In this document: positions 1-6,383 of the stretch, piece after piece | Position numbering within the stretch: position 1 is the stretch's first letter | How the letters are laid out: each line of letters begins with the position of its first letter | Assembly (NCBI GenBank): GCA_036830905.1 | Contig: DAISNS010000071.1 | Location: 1 to 10,335, forward strand | Reading direction: 5' to 3' | Length of the DNA stretch: 10,335 nucleotides | Source: Thermocaproicibacter sp002397355 | GTDB lineage: Bacteria > Bacillota > Clostridia > Oscillospirales > Acutalibacteraceae | Translations under genes and position numbers: made by a program | Notes under the pieces: generated by a model | Database searches by the model: none | What the model was told of the DNA's origin: nothing | The model's input: the letters and a program-made list of their open reading frames with translations, nothing else

Positions 1-37
1 TTCCATGTAGCGGACCTTTTCCTTCCGGAGATCCGAG

Positions 38-88
38 AAAAAGCCGGCGCATCCTCTTCTCCTTACGGAAAAGAGGATGCGCCGGCTT
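38..88 (-). terminator. Rho-independent terminator of the pyrF-like/phosphatase/ruvX operon
   Basis: Bases 41-58 and 71-88 form a perfect 18-bp inverted repeat around a 12-nt loop. Read on the minus strand, the stem is followed at once by five T residues (42-38, partly within the stem base). It lies 37 bases past the ruvX stop, so it should end the minus-strand operon. Bases 1-37 show no gene. Confidence 0.88.
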
Positions 89-125
89 GCCGTTTTCCCG
101 GAAAGGGCCGAAACGGGCCGCGCGG

Positions 126-563
126 TCATTTTTCCGCCGGGCCGGCAGGATGGTTCCGCCGGTACGCGAGGTGGTTCTCCAGAATCACCGTGGCGGCCAC
201 CGCGTCCACGACGGCCTTCCGCTTTTTTCCGCGCGTGTCGGTGTCGTTCAGGTAGTTGTGCGCCGTGATCGTCGTCCCGCGCTCATCCTGCATCACGACG
301 GGAACGTGCACGAGCCCGCGCAGCGCCTGCGCGAATTCGAGGGCGGCGCGGGCGCTCGGGCCCTCCGTGCCGTCCATGTTGCGCGGCAGGCCGACGACGA
401 TCTCACCCACGGAAAGCTCGCCGGCCCGCCCGGCGATTTTCCGCAGGAGCGCTTCGCGGTTCCATTCCGCGACGACGCCCGCGGGGGAGGCGAGCACCTC
501 GTTTCCGTCGCAGACGGCAAGGCCGGTGCGCGCCCTGCCGAGATCGACGGCGAGAATCTTCAC
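126..563 (-). CDS. ruvX: RuvX/YqgF-family Holliday junction resolvase-like nuclease
   Basis: Encodes 145 aa, the usual length for the RuvX/YqgF (YrrK) family. The family is assigned to Holliday junction resolution and, in E. coli, to 5' pre-16S rRNA processing; the exact role in Firmicutes is less settled. An RNase H-like fold is visible: first strand ILAVDLG with acidic Asp7, then VVGLPRNMDG near residues 57-65, DERGTT near 93-98 (Glu94), and the KAVVDAVAA helix with Asp120. These are the expected acidic residues. The GTG start at 563 is chosen because the family begins exactly there and because it overlaps the upstream phosphatase stop as GTGA, implying translational coupling. The reading frame runs far upstream of this start, but that part is antisense shadow of the phosphatase. 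It is the last gene of its operon. In many Firmicutes ruvX sits next to the DUF1292 gene; here that gene is about 5.4 kb away. Confidence 0.93.
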   Translation of the reverse strand: MKILAVDLGRARTGLAVCDGNEVLASPAGVVAEWNREALLRKIAGRAGELSVGEIVVGLPRNMDGTEGPSARAALEFAQALRGLVHVPVVMQDERGTTITAHNYLNDTDTRGKKRKAVVDAVAATVILENHLAYRRNHPAGPAEK

Positions 564-1228
564 GGGACCAGGTTCCGGATGCCGCCGGCTGTGCGGGCGC
601 CGCGGTACACGGAAAGCTCCGGCGGAAGATGGGAGGCGTCGTTCATCGAGAGGACGCGCGCTTTTTCCCCCTCGATTTCGACGACGCTGACGGCCGTGTT
701 GTCGCACCAGGGAATCTCGCCCAGCCGTTCCAGCGGCCGGCCGAGCGCAAGGCAGAGGAACGAACGGATCGCGCAGCCGTGCGAGACGGCGCAGACCGTT
801 TTCCCCGGATTGCCGCGCGCGATCCCGAGCACCGCGCCCCACATGCGCGAGGCGACGTGGCGCACGGATTCGCCGCCCGGCGGGTCGAACCGGTACAGCG
901 ATTCGTTCCAGGTCTTTACCAGCTCGGGCTCGCTTTGCTGAAGTTCCTTCCACGAGCGCCCCTCGAGGCTTCCCATGTCGATCTCCACCAGCTTTTCGTC
1001 TTTCCGGATGCCGAGGCCGTGGTAGCGGTCGATGGCGAGCGCCGTGCGGTAGGCCCGCTGGAGCGGGCTGGAGTAGATGGCGGAGAAGGGCACGTTCCGC
1101 AGCCGCAGGCTCACCAGCTCGAGCTGCTTCGGCGCGTTGCCGCTGATGCCGCAGTCCGAGCGGCCCTGCAGCACGCCGAGCGTGTTTCCTTCCGCCTCGC
1201 AGTGGCGGACCAGATAGATTTTTGTCAT
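560..1228 (-). CDS. Histidine phosphatase (phosphoglycerate mutase-like) family protein
   Basis: Encodes 222 aa of the histidine-phosphatase superfamily branch 1. The phospho-acceptor is in LVRHCEAEGN (Arg8, His9), written RHC instead of the usual RHG. Further active-site residues are Arg59 in SSPLQRA, Glu83 in EIDMGSLEG and the second catalytic His150 in AVSHG, so the catalytic set is complete. Substrate cannot be read from sequence; relatives include cofactor-dependent phosphoglycerate mutases, alpha-ribazole phosphatase (CobC) and broad-specificity sugar phosphatases. The ATG at 1228 is chosen over an in-frame ATG 36 codons upstream because the conserved first strand begins there and a GGAG lies 7 bases before it; the longer form would overlap the PyrF-like gene. 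It lies 31 bases after that gene and overlaps ruvX by 4 bases, so the three are co-transcribed. Confidence 0.88.
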   Translation of the reverse strand: MTKIYLVRHCEAEGNTLGVLQGRSDCGISGNAPKQLELVSLRLRNVPFSAIYSSPLQRAYRTALAIDRYHGLGIRKDEKLVEIDMGSLEGRSWKELQQSEPELVKTWNESLYRFDPPGGESVRHVASRMWGAVLGIARGNPGKTVCAVSHGCAIRSFLCLALGRPLERLGEIPWCDNTAVSVVEIEGEKARVLSMNDASHLPPELSVYRGARTAGGIRNLVP

Positions 1229-1259
1229 TCTATGCTCCGTTTCTCCTTTTCCCGGCCTT

Positions 1260-2186
1260 TTACAGGCGGATGGCTCCGATGTGCGCCATGATCTCGTCGC
1301 GCGTCCGGATGGCGCTCTCGCGGGCGCATTTCGCAAAATCTTCCTGCGGCGCGCCCATTTTCTTCCACGCGCAGAAGAGCGGGCGGGAGGTGCTCACCAT
1401 CGCGCCGAGGCCGTTCGCGTTGAAAGCCGGCGTGATGTCGTCGGCGCTGCCGGACTCGTATTCCGGGATCAGGAAGAGCGTATGGGGCATCATGCGGCGC
1501 AGGTCTCTCAGCTGGTTCGGCCAGGTCGGCTGGATCACCGCGCCCACGCCGGAGTAGCCATACCGGCCGGGCAGGTCCTCGCCCCACTGCTCGCAGAAGC
1601 GGCCCATCGCTTCGTAGAGCAGCTCTCCGCCTTCAAAAGCCTGGTTCTGCAGCTCGTTGGAGGAGGGATTGGATGTTTTTACGAGGACGAAGATGCCCTT
1701 GTCGAATTCCCGGCACGCCCTGAGAAGCGGCTTTACGCCGTCGGAACCGAAATAACCGTTTACGGTGAGCGCGTCCGCCCCGAAAACCGGCGTGCGCCCG
1801 CCGCCGACGTCCGTCTCGCCGAGATACGCTTCCGCGTAAGCCTGCATCGCGTTGCCGAAATAGCTGCGGATGCCGTCGGCGATGACGAACATGCCCTTTT
1901 CGTCCGCGTAGGCGATGGTGTCGCGCAGGGCTTTCATGCCCTGCCATCCGTAAAGTTCATAGTAGGCGCACTGCGGCTTTACGGCCGGGACCACGTCGCA
2001 CAGCGCGTCGATCAGTTCCTTGTTGCATTCGAGGATCGCCGCGGCCGCGCCTTCCAGCGTTTTGCCGTACTGCTCGAATGCGCGTTCGCGTATTTTTTCA
2101 GGGATGATGTCCAGTTTCGGATCAAGGCCCGCGACCATCGGATTCTGAAGCTTTGCCGCCTTTTCGATCAGCCTGTCAAATGCCAT
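1260..2186 (-). CDS. PyrF-family (type 2 orotidine 5'-phosphate decarboxylase-like) protein, catalytic motif lost
   Basis: Encodes 308 aa, the length of long type-2 OMP decarboxylases, which make UMP from OMP. The fold is clear: VAGLDPK (Asp22), AVKPQCAYYE (Lys70), DALTVNGYFGSDG, VLVKTSNPSS, YSGVGAV and TSRPL (Arg268). The catalytic signature, however, is broken. Where the family has a D-x-K-R-x-D motif, this protein reads DGIRSY (104-109): Asp104 stays, but the catalytic Lys is Ile106 and the second Asp is Tyr109. The phosphate-gripping PGYGAQGG loop is replaced by PEYESGSA (241-248). Spacing in the DxKRxD motif is unchanged and neither alternative frame restores it, so this is substitution, not a frameshift. 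The ATG has AAGGAG 8 bases upstream. First gene of an operon with the phosphatase and ruvX. It may be a binding or regulatory pseudoenzyme or have a changed activity; a genuine pyrF is expected elsewhere in the genome. Automatic annotation would name it pyrF. Confidence 0.85.
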   Translation of the reverse strand: MAFDRLIEKAAKLQNPMVAGLDPKLDIIPEKIRERAFEQYGKTLEGAAAAILECNKELIDALCDVVPAVKPQCAYYELYGWQGMKALRDTIAYADEKGMFVIADGIRSYFGNAMQAYAEAYLGETDVGGGRTPVFGADALTVNGYFGSDGVKPLLRACREFDKGIFVLVKTSNPSSNELQNQAFEGGELLYEAMGRFCEQWGEDLPGRYGYSGVGAVIQPTWPNQLRDLRRMMPHTLFLIPEYESGSADDITPAFNANGLGAMVSTSRPLFCAWKKMGAPQEDFAKCARESAIRTRDEIMAHIGAIRL

Positions 2187-2230
2187 GTCGATTACTCCTT
2201 ACCGGTTTCTATATTTTAGACTGAGCTTAT

Positions 2231-2258
2231 ATTATACAGGGAAAATGATTATTTTGAA
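2231..2258 (-). promoter_or_regulatory. Sigma-A promoter of the pyrF-like/phosphatase/ruvX operon
   Basis: On the minus strand, TTCAAA (2258-2253) and a perfect TATAAT (2236-2231) are separated by 16 bases. The predicted start is near 2224, giving a ~38-base leader with AAGGAG before the ATG at 2186. The -35 element directly abuts the ydcF terminator. Confidence 0.75.
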
Positions 2259-2260
2259 AG

Positions 2261-2282
2261 GCGCGGATGATAAAATCCGCGC
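2261..2282 (-). terminator. Rho-independent terminator of ydcF-family gene
   Basis: GCGCGGAT (2261-2268) pairs perfectly with ATCCGCGC (2275-2282) around a 6-base loop. On the minus strand it is followed by a broken T/A-rich tract (CTTTCAAAAT). It lies 24 bases past the ydcF stop. The T-run is imperfect, so some read-through into the next operon is possible. Confidence 0.65.
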
Positions 2283-2306
2283 GCTTTTGCGCGGAACGGG
2301 AGCTGC

Positions 2307-3077
2307 TCAGCCGGGGAACAGCAGGTGCTTCGTCAGAGCGAGCACTTCCCGGGCCCAGCAGGAGGAGAGGATGTACCACGGCGTGCGCGCGGGAACGGCG
2401 TACGGCTCCGCGCCGAGGGAACGCGCCGTGGAGCACGCGCGGAATTCGTGGTAATCGTCCGTCACGAGGGCCAGCCGGCCGTCCATGCCGTTTTCCCGGA
2501 TGATCTTCAGGGAGTTCTCGAGGTTTTCCTTCGTGGAACGGGATCCGCTCTCCGAAAAGATACGGCCGGCGTCGATGCCGTCGGCGGTCAGCGCGCGGCG
2601 GATCGCCTCGGCCTCGCTGATGCTTTCGCCGGGACCCTGCCCGCCGCTCGCCACGCATTTTGCGCCCGGATGCGCCTTCAGGTAGGCGGAGGCGGCGTCG
2701 ATGCGCGCCTGCAGGTCGGCGCTGGGCGAAGCGCCGTTCACCATGCTTCCGAGCACGACCACGGTGGAGCCCTCCGGCGCTCCTCCGGACGCCGCCGCGG
2801 AGAGCATGCAGCCCGTCATCGCGGCGCTCCAGGCGGCCCCGGCGCAGAGCAGCAGCGCCGCAAGGCGGAAAACGGTGCGGAAAGCTCCGGACCTTTCGCA
2901 TGCTTTGCGGATTTTATTCCACAGAAGCGAACCCGCGATAAGGGCGAGACATATCATGATTCCGAGACCGTTGCCGATGTTCAAAACGCCCCAGCCGGCC
3001 GGGATCAGGAACCAGACGAGTCCCGCGGCGCCGGCCGCCGGCACGGCCCCGCGAAGGAGAAAAGAAAACTTCTTCAC
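2307..3077 (-). CDS. Membrane-anchored YdcF/ElyC/SanA-family protein (DUF218)
   Basis: Encodes 256 aa. The N-terminal ~95 residues contain three hydrophobic stretches (about 8-27, 33-53 and 69-95), predicted membrane helices. The rest is a DUF218 domain: VVVLGSMVNG (106-115), SADLQARIDAA with the conserved Arg125, VASGGQG (142-148), ISEAEAIRRAL (153-163), STKENLENS (181-189), VTDDYHEFRA (205-214) and the C-terminal AREVLAL. These match the S-x-x-L-x-x-R, SGGqg, SEA, T-x-EN and H-x-x-R motifs of the family. The biochemical role is not established; E. coli relatives SanA and ElyC affect envelope integrity. The start is GTG at 3077 with AAAGGA 11 bases upstream; the family hydrophobic segment begins right after. 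It is monocistronic, with its own promoter and terminator, and divergent from serC. Confidence 0.87.
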   Translation of the reverse strand: MKKFSFLLRGAVPAAGAAGLVWFLIPAGWGVLNIGNGLGIMICLALIAGSLLWNKIRKACERSGAFRTVFRLAALLLCAGAAWSAAMTGCMLSAAASGGAPEGSTVVVLGSMVNGASPSADLQARIDAASAYLKAHPGAKCVASGGQGPGESISEAEAIRRALTADGIDAGRIFSESGSRSTKENLENSLKIIRENGMDGRLALVTDDYHEFRACSTARSLGAEPYAVPARTPWYILSSCWAREVLALTKHLLFPG

Positions 3078-3134
3078 CGCAGCTCAGATCCTTTCTTGTG
3101 GAAAGCTTCGCCGTTTGCCGGGAGCAGGTATGGG

Positions 3135-3152
3135 GGAGGGGTAGTCCCCTCC
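3135..3152 (-). promoter_or_regulatory. Leader hairpin in ydcF 5' UTR
   Basis: GGAGGGG (3135-3141) and CCCCTCC (3146-3152) form a perfect 7-bp GC-rich stem with a 4-base loop, in the ~88-base leader between the predicted start near 3166 and the GTG at 3077. No T-run follows, so it is not a plain terminator. It may affect mRNA stability. No known riboswitch is recognised. Confidence 0.45.
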
Positions 3153-3172
3153 GCTTTGCCCCGCCCGTTTCC

Positions 3173-3202
3173 ATTATAGAGGAAAGCGCCGGCGTTTGTC
3201 AA
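3173..3202 (-). promoter_or_regulatory. Sigma-A promoter of ydcF-family gene
   Basis: Read on the minus strand, perfect TTGACA (3202-3197) and perfect TATAAT (3178-3173) hexamers are separated by 18 bases. Start is predicted near 3166. The promoter is divergent from that of serC, with ~80 bases between the two -35 boxes. Confidence 0.85.
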
Positions 3203-3280
3203 TTTGCCCGGCGCGGTCCCGTTGAAGCGCCGTTTTCCGGGAGAATCCATAATGTCTACCAAAATCGTACATTTCAGCGA

Positions 3281-3309
3281 TTGACATTGCTAAATCGTCC
3301 CATTATAAT
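3281..3309 (+). promoter_or_regulatory. Sigma-A promoter of serC-serA operon
   Basis: Perfect TTGACA (3281-3286) and perfect TATAAT (3304-3309) with the optimal 17-base spacer. Start is predicted near 3316, giving a ~42-base leader with no obvious riboswitch, T-box or attenuator. High basal serine synthesis is implied unless a repressor acts here. Confidence 0.92.
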
Positions 3310-3357
3310 GAATTCATGACACGCCGAAAATTCAAAACTGTGTATTGGAGGTCCACC

Positions 3358-4443
3358 ATGAAACGAGTTTACAACTTTTCCGCCGGCCCTTCCATGCTGC
3401 CGGAGCCCGTCCTGCGCCGCGCCGCGGACGAGATGCTCGATTACGGCGGCAGCGGACAGTCCGTGATGGAAATGTCACACCGTTCGAAGGTCTTCGAAGG
3501 AATCATCCGTTCGACGGAGAGTCTGTTCCGCGAGGTGATGCGCATCCCGGACGGGTACAAAGTCCTGTTCCTTCAGGGCGGGGCGTCCTCGCAGTTCGCC
3601 ATGGTCCCGATGAACCTGATGAACGGCAGCCGCAAAGCGGATTATGTGCTGACCGGCCAGTGGGCCACGAAGGCGTACAAGGAAGCCGCCCGCTACGGCG
3701 AGGCGCGCGTCGTCGCTTCCTCGAAGGAGCAGAACTTCACCTGCATCCCGAAGCTCGATCCCGCGACGTTCACGAAGGATGCGGATTATTTCCATATCTG
3801 CATGAACAATACGATCTACGGCACCGTGTACCACGAGCTCCCGCAGACGGGCGGCGTTCCGCTTGTGGCGGACGTTTCCTCCTGCATCCTCAGCCGGCCC
3901 CTCGACGTTTCCGGATTCGGCCTGCTGTACGCGGGCGCGCAGAAGAATATGGGGCCCGCCGGCCTCACTGTCGTTATTGTGCGCGGGGACCTCATCGGCC
4001 ATGCGATGGACCTGACGCCCACCATGTTCAACTACAAAACGCACGCCGACAGCGGCTCCATGTACAACACGCCGCCGTGCTACGCGATCTACATCTGCGG
4101 CCTTGTGCTCGACTGGCTGAAAAACACGGTCGGCGGCCTGGAGAACATGCGGAAAATCAACGAGAAAAAGGCCGGCATCCTCTATGGTTTCCTGGACGGC
4201 TCGAAGCTGTTCCGCGGGACGGTGGCAAAGGAGGACCGCTCCCTGACGAACATCCCGTTCGTCACCGGGCACAAAGAACTCGACGCGAAGTTCGTCGCCG
4301 CCGCGGCGGAAGAAGGGCTCGTGAACCTGAAGGGCCACCGCACCGTCGGCGGCATGCGAGCCTCGATTTACAACGCCATGCCGGTGGAAGGCGTGGAGAG
4401 GCTCGTCGATTTCATGGGAAAATTTGAAAAGGAAAACGCCTGA
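3358..4443 (+). CDS. serC: Phosphoserine aminotransferase
   Basis: Encodes 361 aa, matching the usual SerC length. It catalyses the second step of serine synthesis, 3-phosphohydroxypyruvate + glutamate to O-phosphoserine + 2-oxoglutarate, with PLP, in the cytosol. Typical motifs are the opening YNFSAGPSMLP (5-15), EMSHRSK (38-44), FLQGGASSQF (71-80), VADVSSCILSRP (170-181) with the cofactor-binding Asp, and AGAQKNMGPAG (192-202) with Lys196 as the PLP Schiff-base lysine. YNTPPCYAIY (236-245) is the phosphate-side loop. The ATG at 3358 is chosen because GGAGG lies 6 bases upstream and the family starts there; an in-frame ATG 14 codons earlier would begin almost at the transcription start. It is followed 18 bases later by serA, the preceding pathway step, forming an operon. 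Confidence 0.97.
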   Translation: MKRVYNFSAGPSMLPEPVLRRAADEMLDYGGSGQSVMEMSHRSKVFEGIIRSTESLFREVMRIPDGYKVLFLQGGASSQFAMVPMNLMNGSRKADYVLTGQWATKAYKEAARYGEARVVASSKEQNFTCIPKLDPATFTKDADYFHICMNNTIYGTVYHELPQTGGVPLVADVSSCILSRPLDVSGFGLLYAGAQKNMGPAGLTVVIVRGDLIGHAMDLTPTMFNYKTHADSGSMYNTPPCYAIYICGLVLDWLKNTVGGLENMRKINEKKAGILYGFLDGSKLFRGTVAKEDRSLTNIPFVTGHKELDAKFVAAAAEEGLVNLKGHRTVGGMRASIYNAMPVEGVERLVDFMGKFEKENA

Positions 4444-4461
4444 ACGGCAAGGGGGATCGTC

Positions 4462-5631
4462 ATGTACCGAATCAAATGCCTGAACAGGATTTCTTCCGCG
4501 GGGACCGGGCGCTTCGGCGCGGGCTACGAGGTGGGGGAAACCGTTGAAAACCCGGACGCGGTGCTGGTGCGCTCCGCCTCCATGCTGGAAGCGGATTTGC
4601 CGAAAAACCTGCTTGCCGTCGCGCGCGCCGGCGCGGGGGTGAACAATATCCCGCTGGACCGCTGCAGCGCGCAGGGCGTCGCGGTGTTCAACACGCCGGG
4701 TGCGAACGCGAACGCCGTGAAGGAACTGGCCGTCGCCGCGCTGCTGCTCTCGTCGCGCCGGATCCTGCCGGGCGCCGCCTGGGCGGCTTCCTTGAAAGGG
4801 AAGGGCGCCGAGGTCCCGCGGCTGATCGAAAAGGGGAAGAGCCGGTTCGCGGGGCCGGAGATTTCCGGAAAGACGCTCGGCGTGGTCGGCCTGGGCGCCA
4901 TCGGCATCCTCGTGGCGAACGCGGCGCAGGCTCTCGGCATGGAAGTCTACGGCTACGATCCGTACCTTTCCGTCGACGCGGCGTGGGTCCTGTCGCGCGC
5001 GATCCACCACGCCCGTTCCCTCGACGAGATCTATGCGAACGGCGATTACGTCACCATCCACGTCCCGCTTCTGCCGGACACGAAAAACATGATCTGCGCC
5101 GAATCCATCGCGAAGATGAAAGACGGCGTCAGGCTGCTGAATTTCGCGCGCGGCGGCCTGGCGGATACGGCTGCGGTCCTGGACGGCCTCGCCTCCGGCA
5201 AGATCGCGTGCTACGCGACGGATTTCCCGGACGACAGGATGCTGGGCGTGGAAAACGTGATCGCGCTGCCGCACCTCGGCGCGTCCACGCCGGAGTCGGA
5301 GGACAACTGCGCCCGCATGGCGGCCGATGAGCTGATGGAGTACCTGGAAAGCGGCAATATCCGCAATTCCGTGAATATGCCGGCAGTTTCCATGCCGCGC
5401 GGCGGATATACGCGCATCTGCCTGTTCCACCGGAACGTGCCGAACACCATCAGCAAGCTTTCCGGCATCCTCGCAGGCGCCGGGATCAATATTGAGAATA
5501 TGCAGAGCAAGGCGAAAAAGGATTACGCCTATACCGTCCTGGACGTGACGGGCGCTGTGGGCGATTCCACGGCGGAGCATCTCTCCGCGCTCCCGGAGAT
5601 CGTGCGCGTCCGCGTGCTCCCCGGGATTTAA
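4462..5631 (+). CDS. serA: D-3-phosphoglycerate dehydrogenase with C-terminal ACT domain
   Basis: Encodes 389 aa, the short clostridial form of the first enzyme of serine synthesis (3-phosphoglycerate + NAD+ to 3-phosphohydroxypyruvate). The substrate domain is split around a Rossmann domain with VVGLGAIG (141-148) and acidic Asp166 in GYDPYL, which favours NAD over NADP. Catalytic Arg230 lies in NFARGGLAD and His271 in ALPHLGAST. The usual catalytic Glu position appears as Asp in TDFPDDR (253-259), which from memory is common in this clostridial branch. Residues ~317-389 form an ACT domain (ICLFHRNVPNTISKLSGIL and onward), a likely serine-binding feedback site. The ATG follows AAGGGGG with 6-base spacing, 18 bases after serC. 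No phosphoserine phosphatase (serB) gene is adjacent; the histidine phosphatase at 560-1228 could conceivably serve, but that is speculation. Confidence 0.95.
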   Translation: MYRIKCLNRISSAGTGRFGAGYEVGETVENPDAVLVRSASMLEADLPKNLLAVARAGAGVNNIPLDRCSAQGVAVFNTPGANANAVKELAVAALLLSSRRILPGAAWAASLKGKGAEVPRLIEKGKSRFAGPEISGKTLGVVGLGAIGILVANAAQALGMEVYGYDPYLSVDAAWVLSRAIHHARSLDEIYANGDYVTIHVPLLPDTKNMICAESIAKMKDGVRLLNFARGGLADTAAVLDGLASGKIACYATDFPDDRMLGVENVIALPHLGASTPESEDNCARMAADELMEYLESGNIRNSVNMPAVSMPRGGYTRICLFHRNVPNTISKLSGILAGAGINIENMQSKAKKDYAYTVLDVTGAVGDSTAEHLSALPEIVRVRVLPGI

Positions 5632-5679
5632 AGGGCCGGGCGGAAGCGGCCGGTTTCGCGGCCGCGGGCAATGAAAAAT

Positions 5680-5705
5680 CCCCCGGATTCATTCGAATCC
5701 GGGGG
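5680..5705. terminator. Bidirectional terminator between serA and the 6S-like RNA
   Basis: A perfect 11-bp stem (5680-5690 with 5695-5705) with an ATTC loop. Towards the plus strand it is followed by AACTCTTTT, ending serC-serA. Towards the minus strand it is followed by ATTTTTC, a better T-run, ending transcription that comes through the structured RNA and the DUF1292 gene. A smaller 7-bp hairpin (5646-5652 with 5659-5665) sits between the serA stop and this stem. Confidence 0.9.
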
Positions 5706-5722
5706 AACTCTTTTCTGTAAAA

Positions 5723-5902
5723 CCCGCCTGGCCGTAATGTGCTGAATAACCTGCTACGCAAAGCAGGTGGGTGCCAGCCCGGCGGCTTCGCACTCCCTTC
5801 GTCCGGCCCGAAAGCCGGGAGGTCTGAAGTCCGCCGTCGGAGCGAAGCTCCCGATTTAAAGTTGTAGGGTTATTGATGCACTCGTCCGCGCACCAGGCAG
5901 GA
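5723..5902 (-). ncRNA. ssrS: 6S-like structured RNA (candidate)
   Basis: About 180 nt fold into one long interrupted rod. The closing stem is GCCTGG (5726-5731) with CCAGGC (5893-5898). Beyond an internal loop come GTGC (5739-5742) with GCAC (5878-5881) and AATAACC (5745-5751) with GGTTATT (5868-5874). A central region can form side hairpins: ACCTGC/GCAGGT (5749-5754 with 5763-5768) and GGAGC/GCTCC (5839-5843 with 5847-5851). The terminal arm has GGCGG/CCGCC, CTTC/GAAG and CTCCC/GGGAG. Closing stem, central bubble with optional hairpin, and terminal arm is the architecture of 6S RNA, which binds sigma-A RNA polymerase. Minus is preferred because the better terminator T-run lies on that side and the plus strand starts right after the serA terminator. 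No clear promoter is seen next to its 5' end, so it may be processed from the DUF1292 transcript. Family name rests on structure and resemblance from memory; the strand is inferred. Confidence 0.55.
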
Positions 5903-5933
5903 TGCGCGTGTTGTTATTTGCAATTTGAAGTTG

Positions 5934-6269
5934 TTAAGAAGGATCGTCGTCCTGGCCGCCGTTTTCGTCTTCTTCTTCGTCGTCCCCGCCGAAGAATTCT
6001 TCGAACCGCGCCTCAAACTGTTTTGCCAGCTTGTCGAGCAGAACGTCGTTTTCCACTTCGGCCAGTTCCTGTTCGCCGTTTTCTTCCACGGCTTCAAAGA
6101 TATAATAGGTACCTTCCGCTTCTACCTTTTCCTGCGGATCGTCGTAAGTGGGCTGCAGGGCATAAAAACAACCTTCCTCGTTGTCGATCACGTCGAGGAC
6201 TTCGAACTCGTGCTCTTTGCCTTCGTCGTCCACCAGGGTGAGCAGATCCGCACCAAAATCGTCTTGCAT
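5934..6269 (-). CDS. DUF1292 (YrzB-family) small acidic protein
   Basis: Encodes 111 aa, strongly acidic. The N-terminal half carries the DUF1292 pattern: DLLTLVDDEGKEHEFEVLDV, an acidic stretch, then CFYALQPTYDD and TYYIFEAVEENGE, followed by a run of Asp/Glu and a poorly structured acidic tail after residue ~93. Function is unknown. In Firmicutes the gene usually stands beside ruvX and ireB, but here ruvX lies 5.4 kb to the left and no ireB is seen. The ATG at 6269 has AAGGAG 9 bases upstream. It is monocistronic as a protein gene, and the 6S-like RNA lies within 35 bases of its stop in the same direction, so both may share one transcript. Confidence 0.88.
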   Translation of the reverse strand: MQDDFGADLLTLVDDEGKEHEFEVLDVIDNEEGCFYALQPTYDDPQEKVEAEGTYYIFEAVEENGEQELAEVENDVLLDKLAKQFEARFEEFFGGDDEEEDENGGQDDDPS

Positions 6270-6316
6270 CGGGTTCCTCTCCTTACAGTCGGTCCTTCTT
6301 TCCTTGCGCTGGTATT

Positions 6317-6345
6317 ATTGTATTCTGCCCGGCGGGTAAAGTCAA
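6317..6345 (-). promoter_or_regulatory. Sigma-A promoter of the DUF1292 gene
   Basis: On the minus strand TTGACT (6345-6340) and TACAAT (6322-6317) are separated by 17 bases. It is divergent from the RNA promoter at 6405, with the two -35 boxes 59 bases apart across an A/T-rich stretch. Confidence 0.82.
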
Positions 6346-6383
6346 CAGGAAAATTGTGTGGATTTAAAATATATGAAAAGAAC

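Noticed and set aside
1855..1920. Compensating frameshifts as the cause of the broken PyrF catalytic motif
   Set aside because: The other two frames of this stretch do not restore a DxKRxD motif, and the segment has the exact family spacing, so the changes are substitutions.
3475..5580. 701-codon open frame on the minus strand
   Set aside because: It is antisense to serC and serA, Arg/His/Asp-rich and low in complexity, with no recognisable domain. It is a GC-rich shadow.
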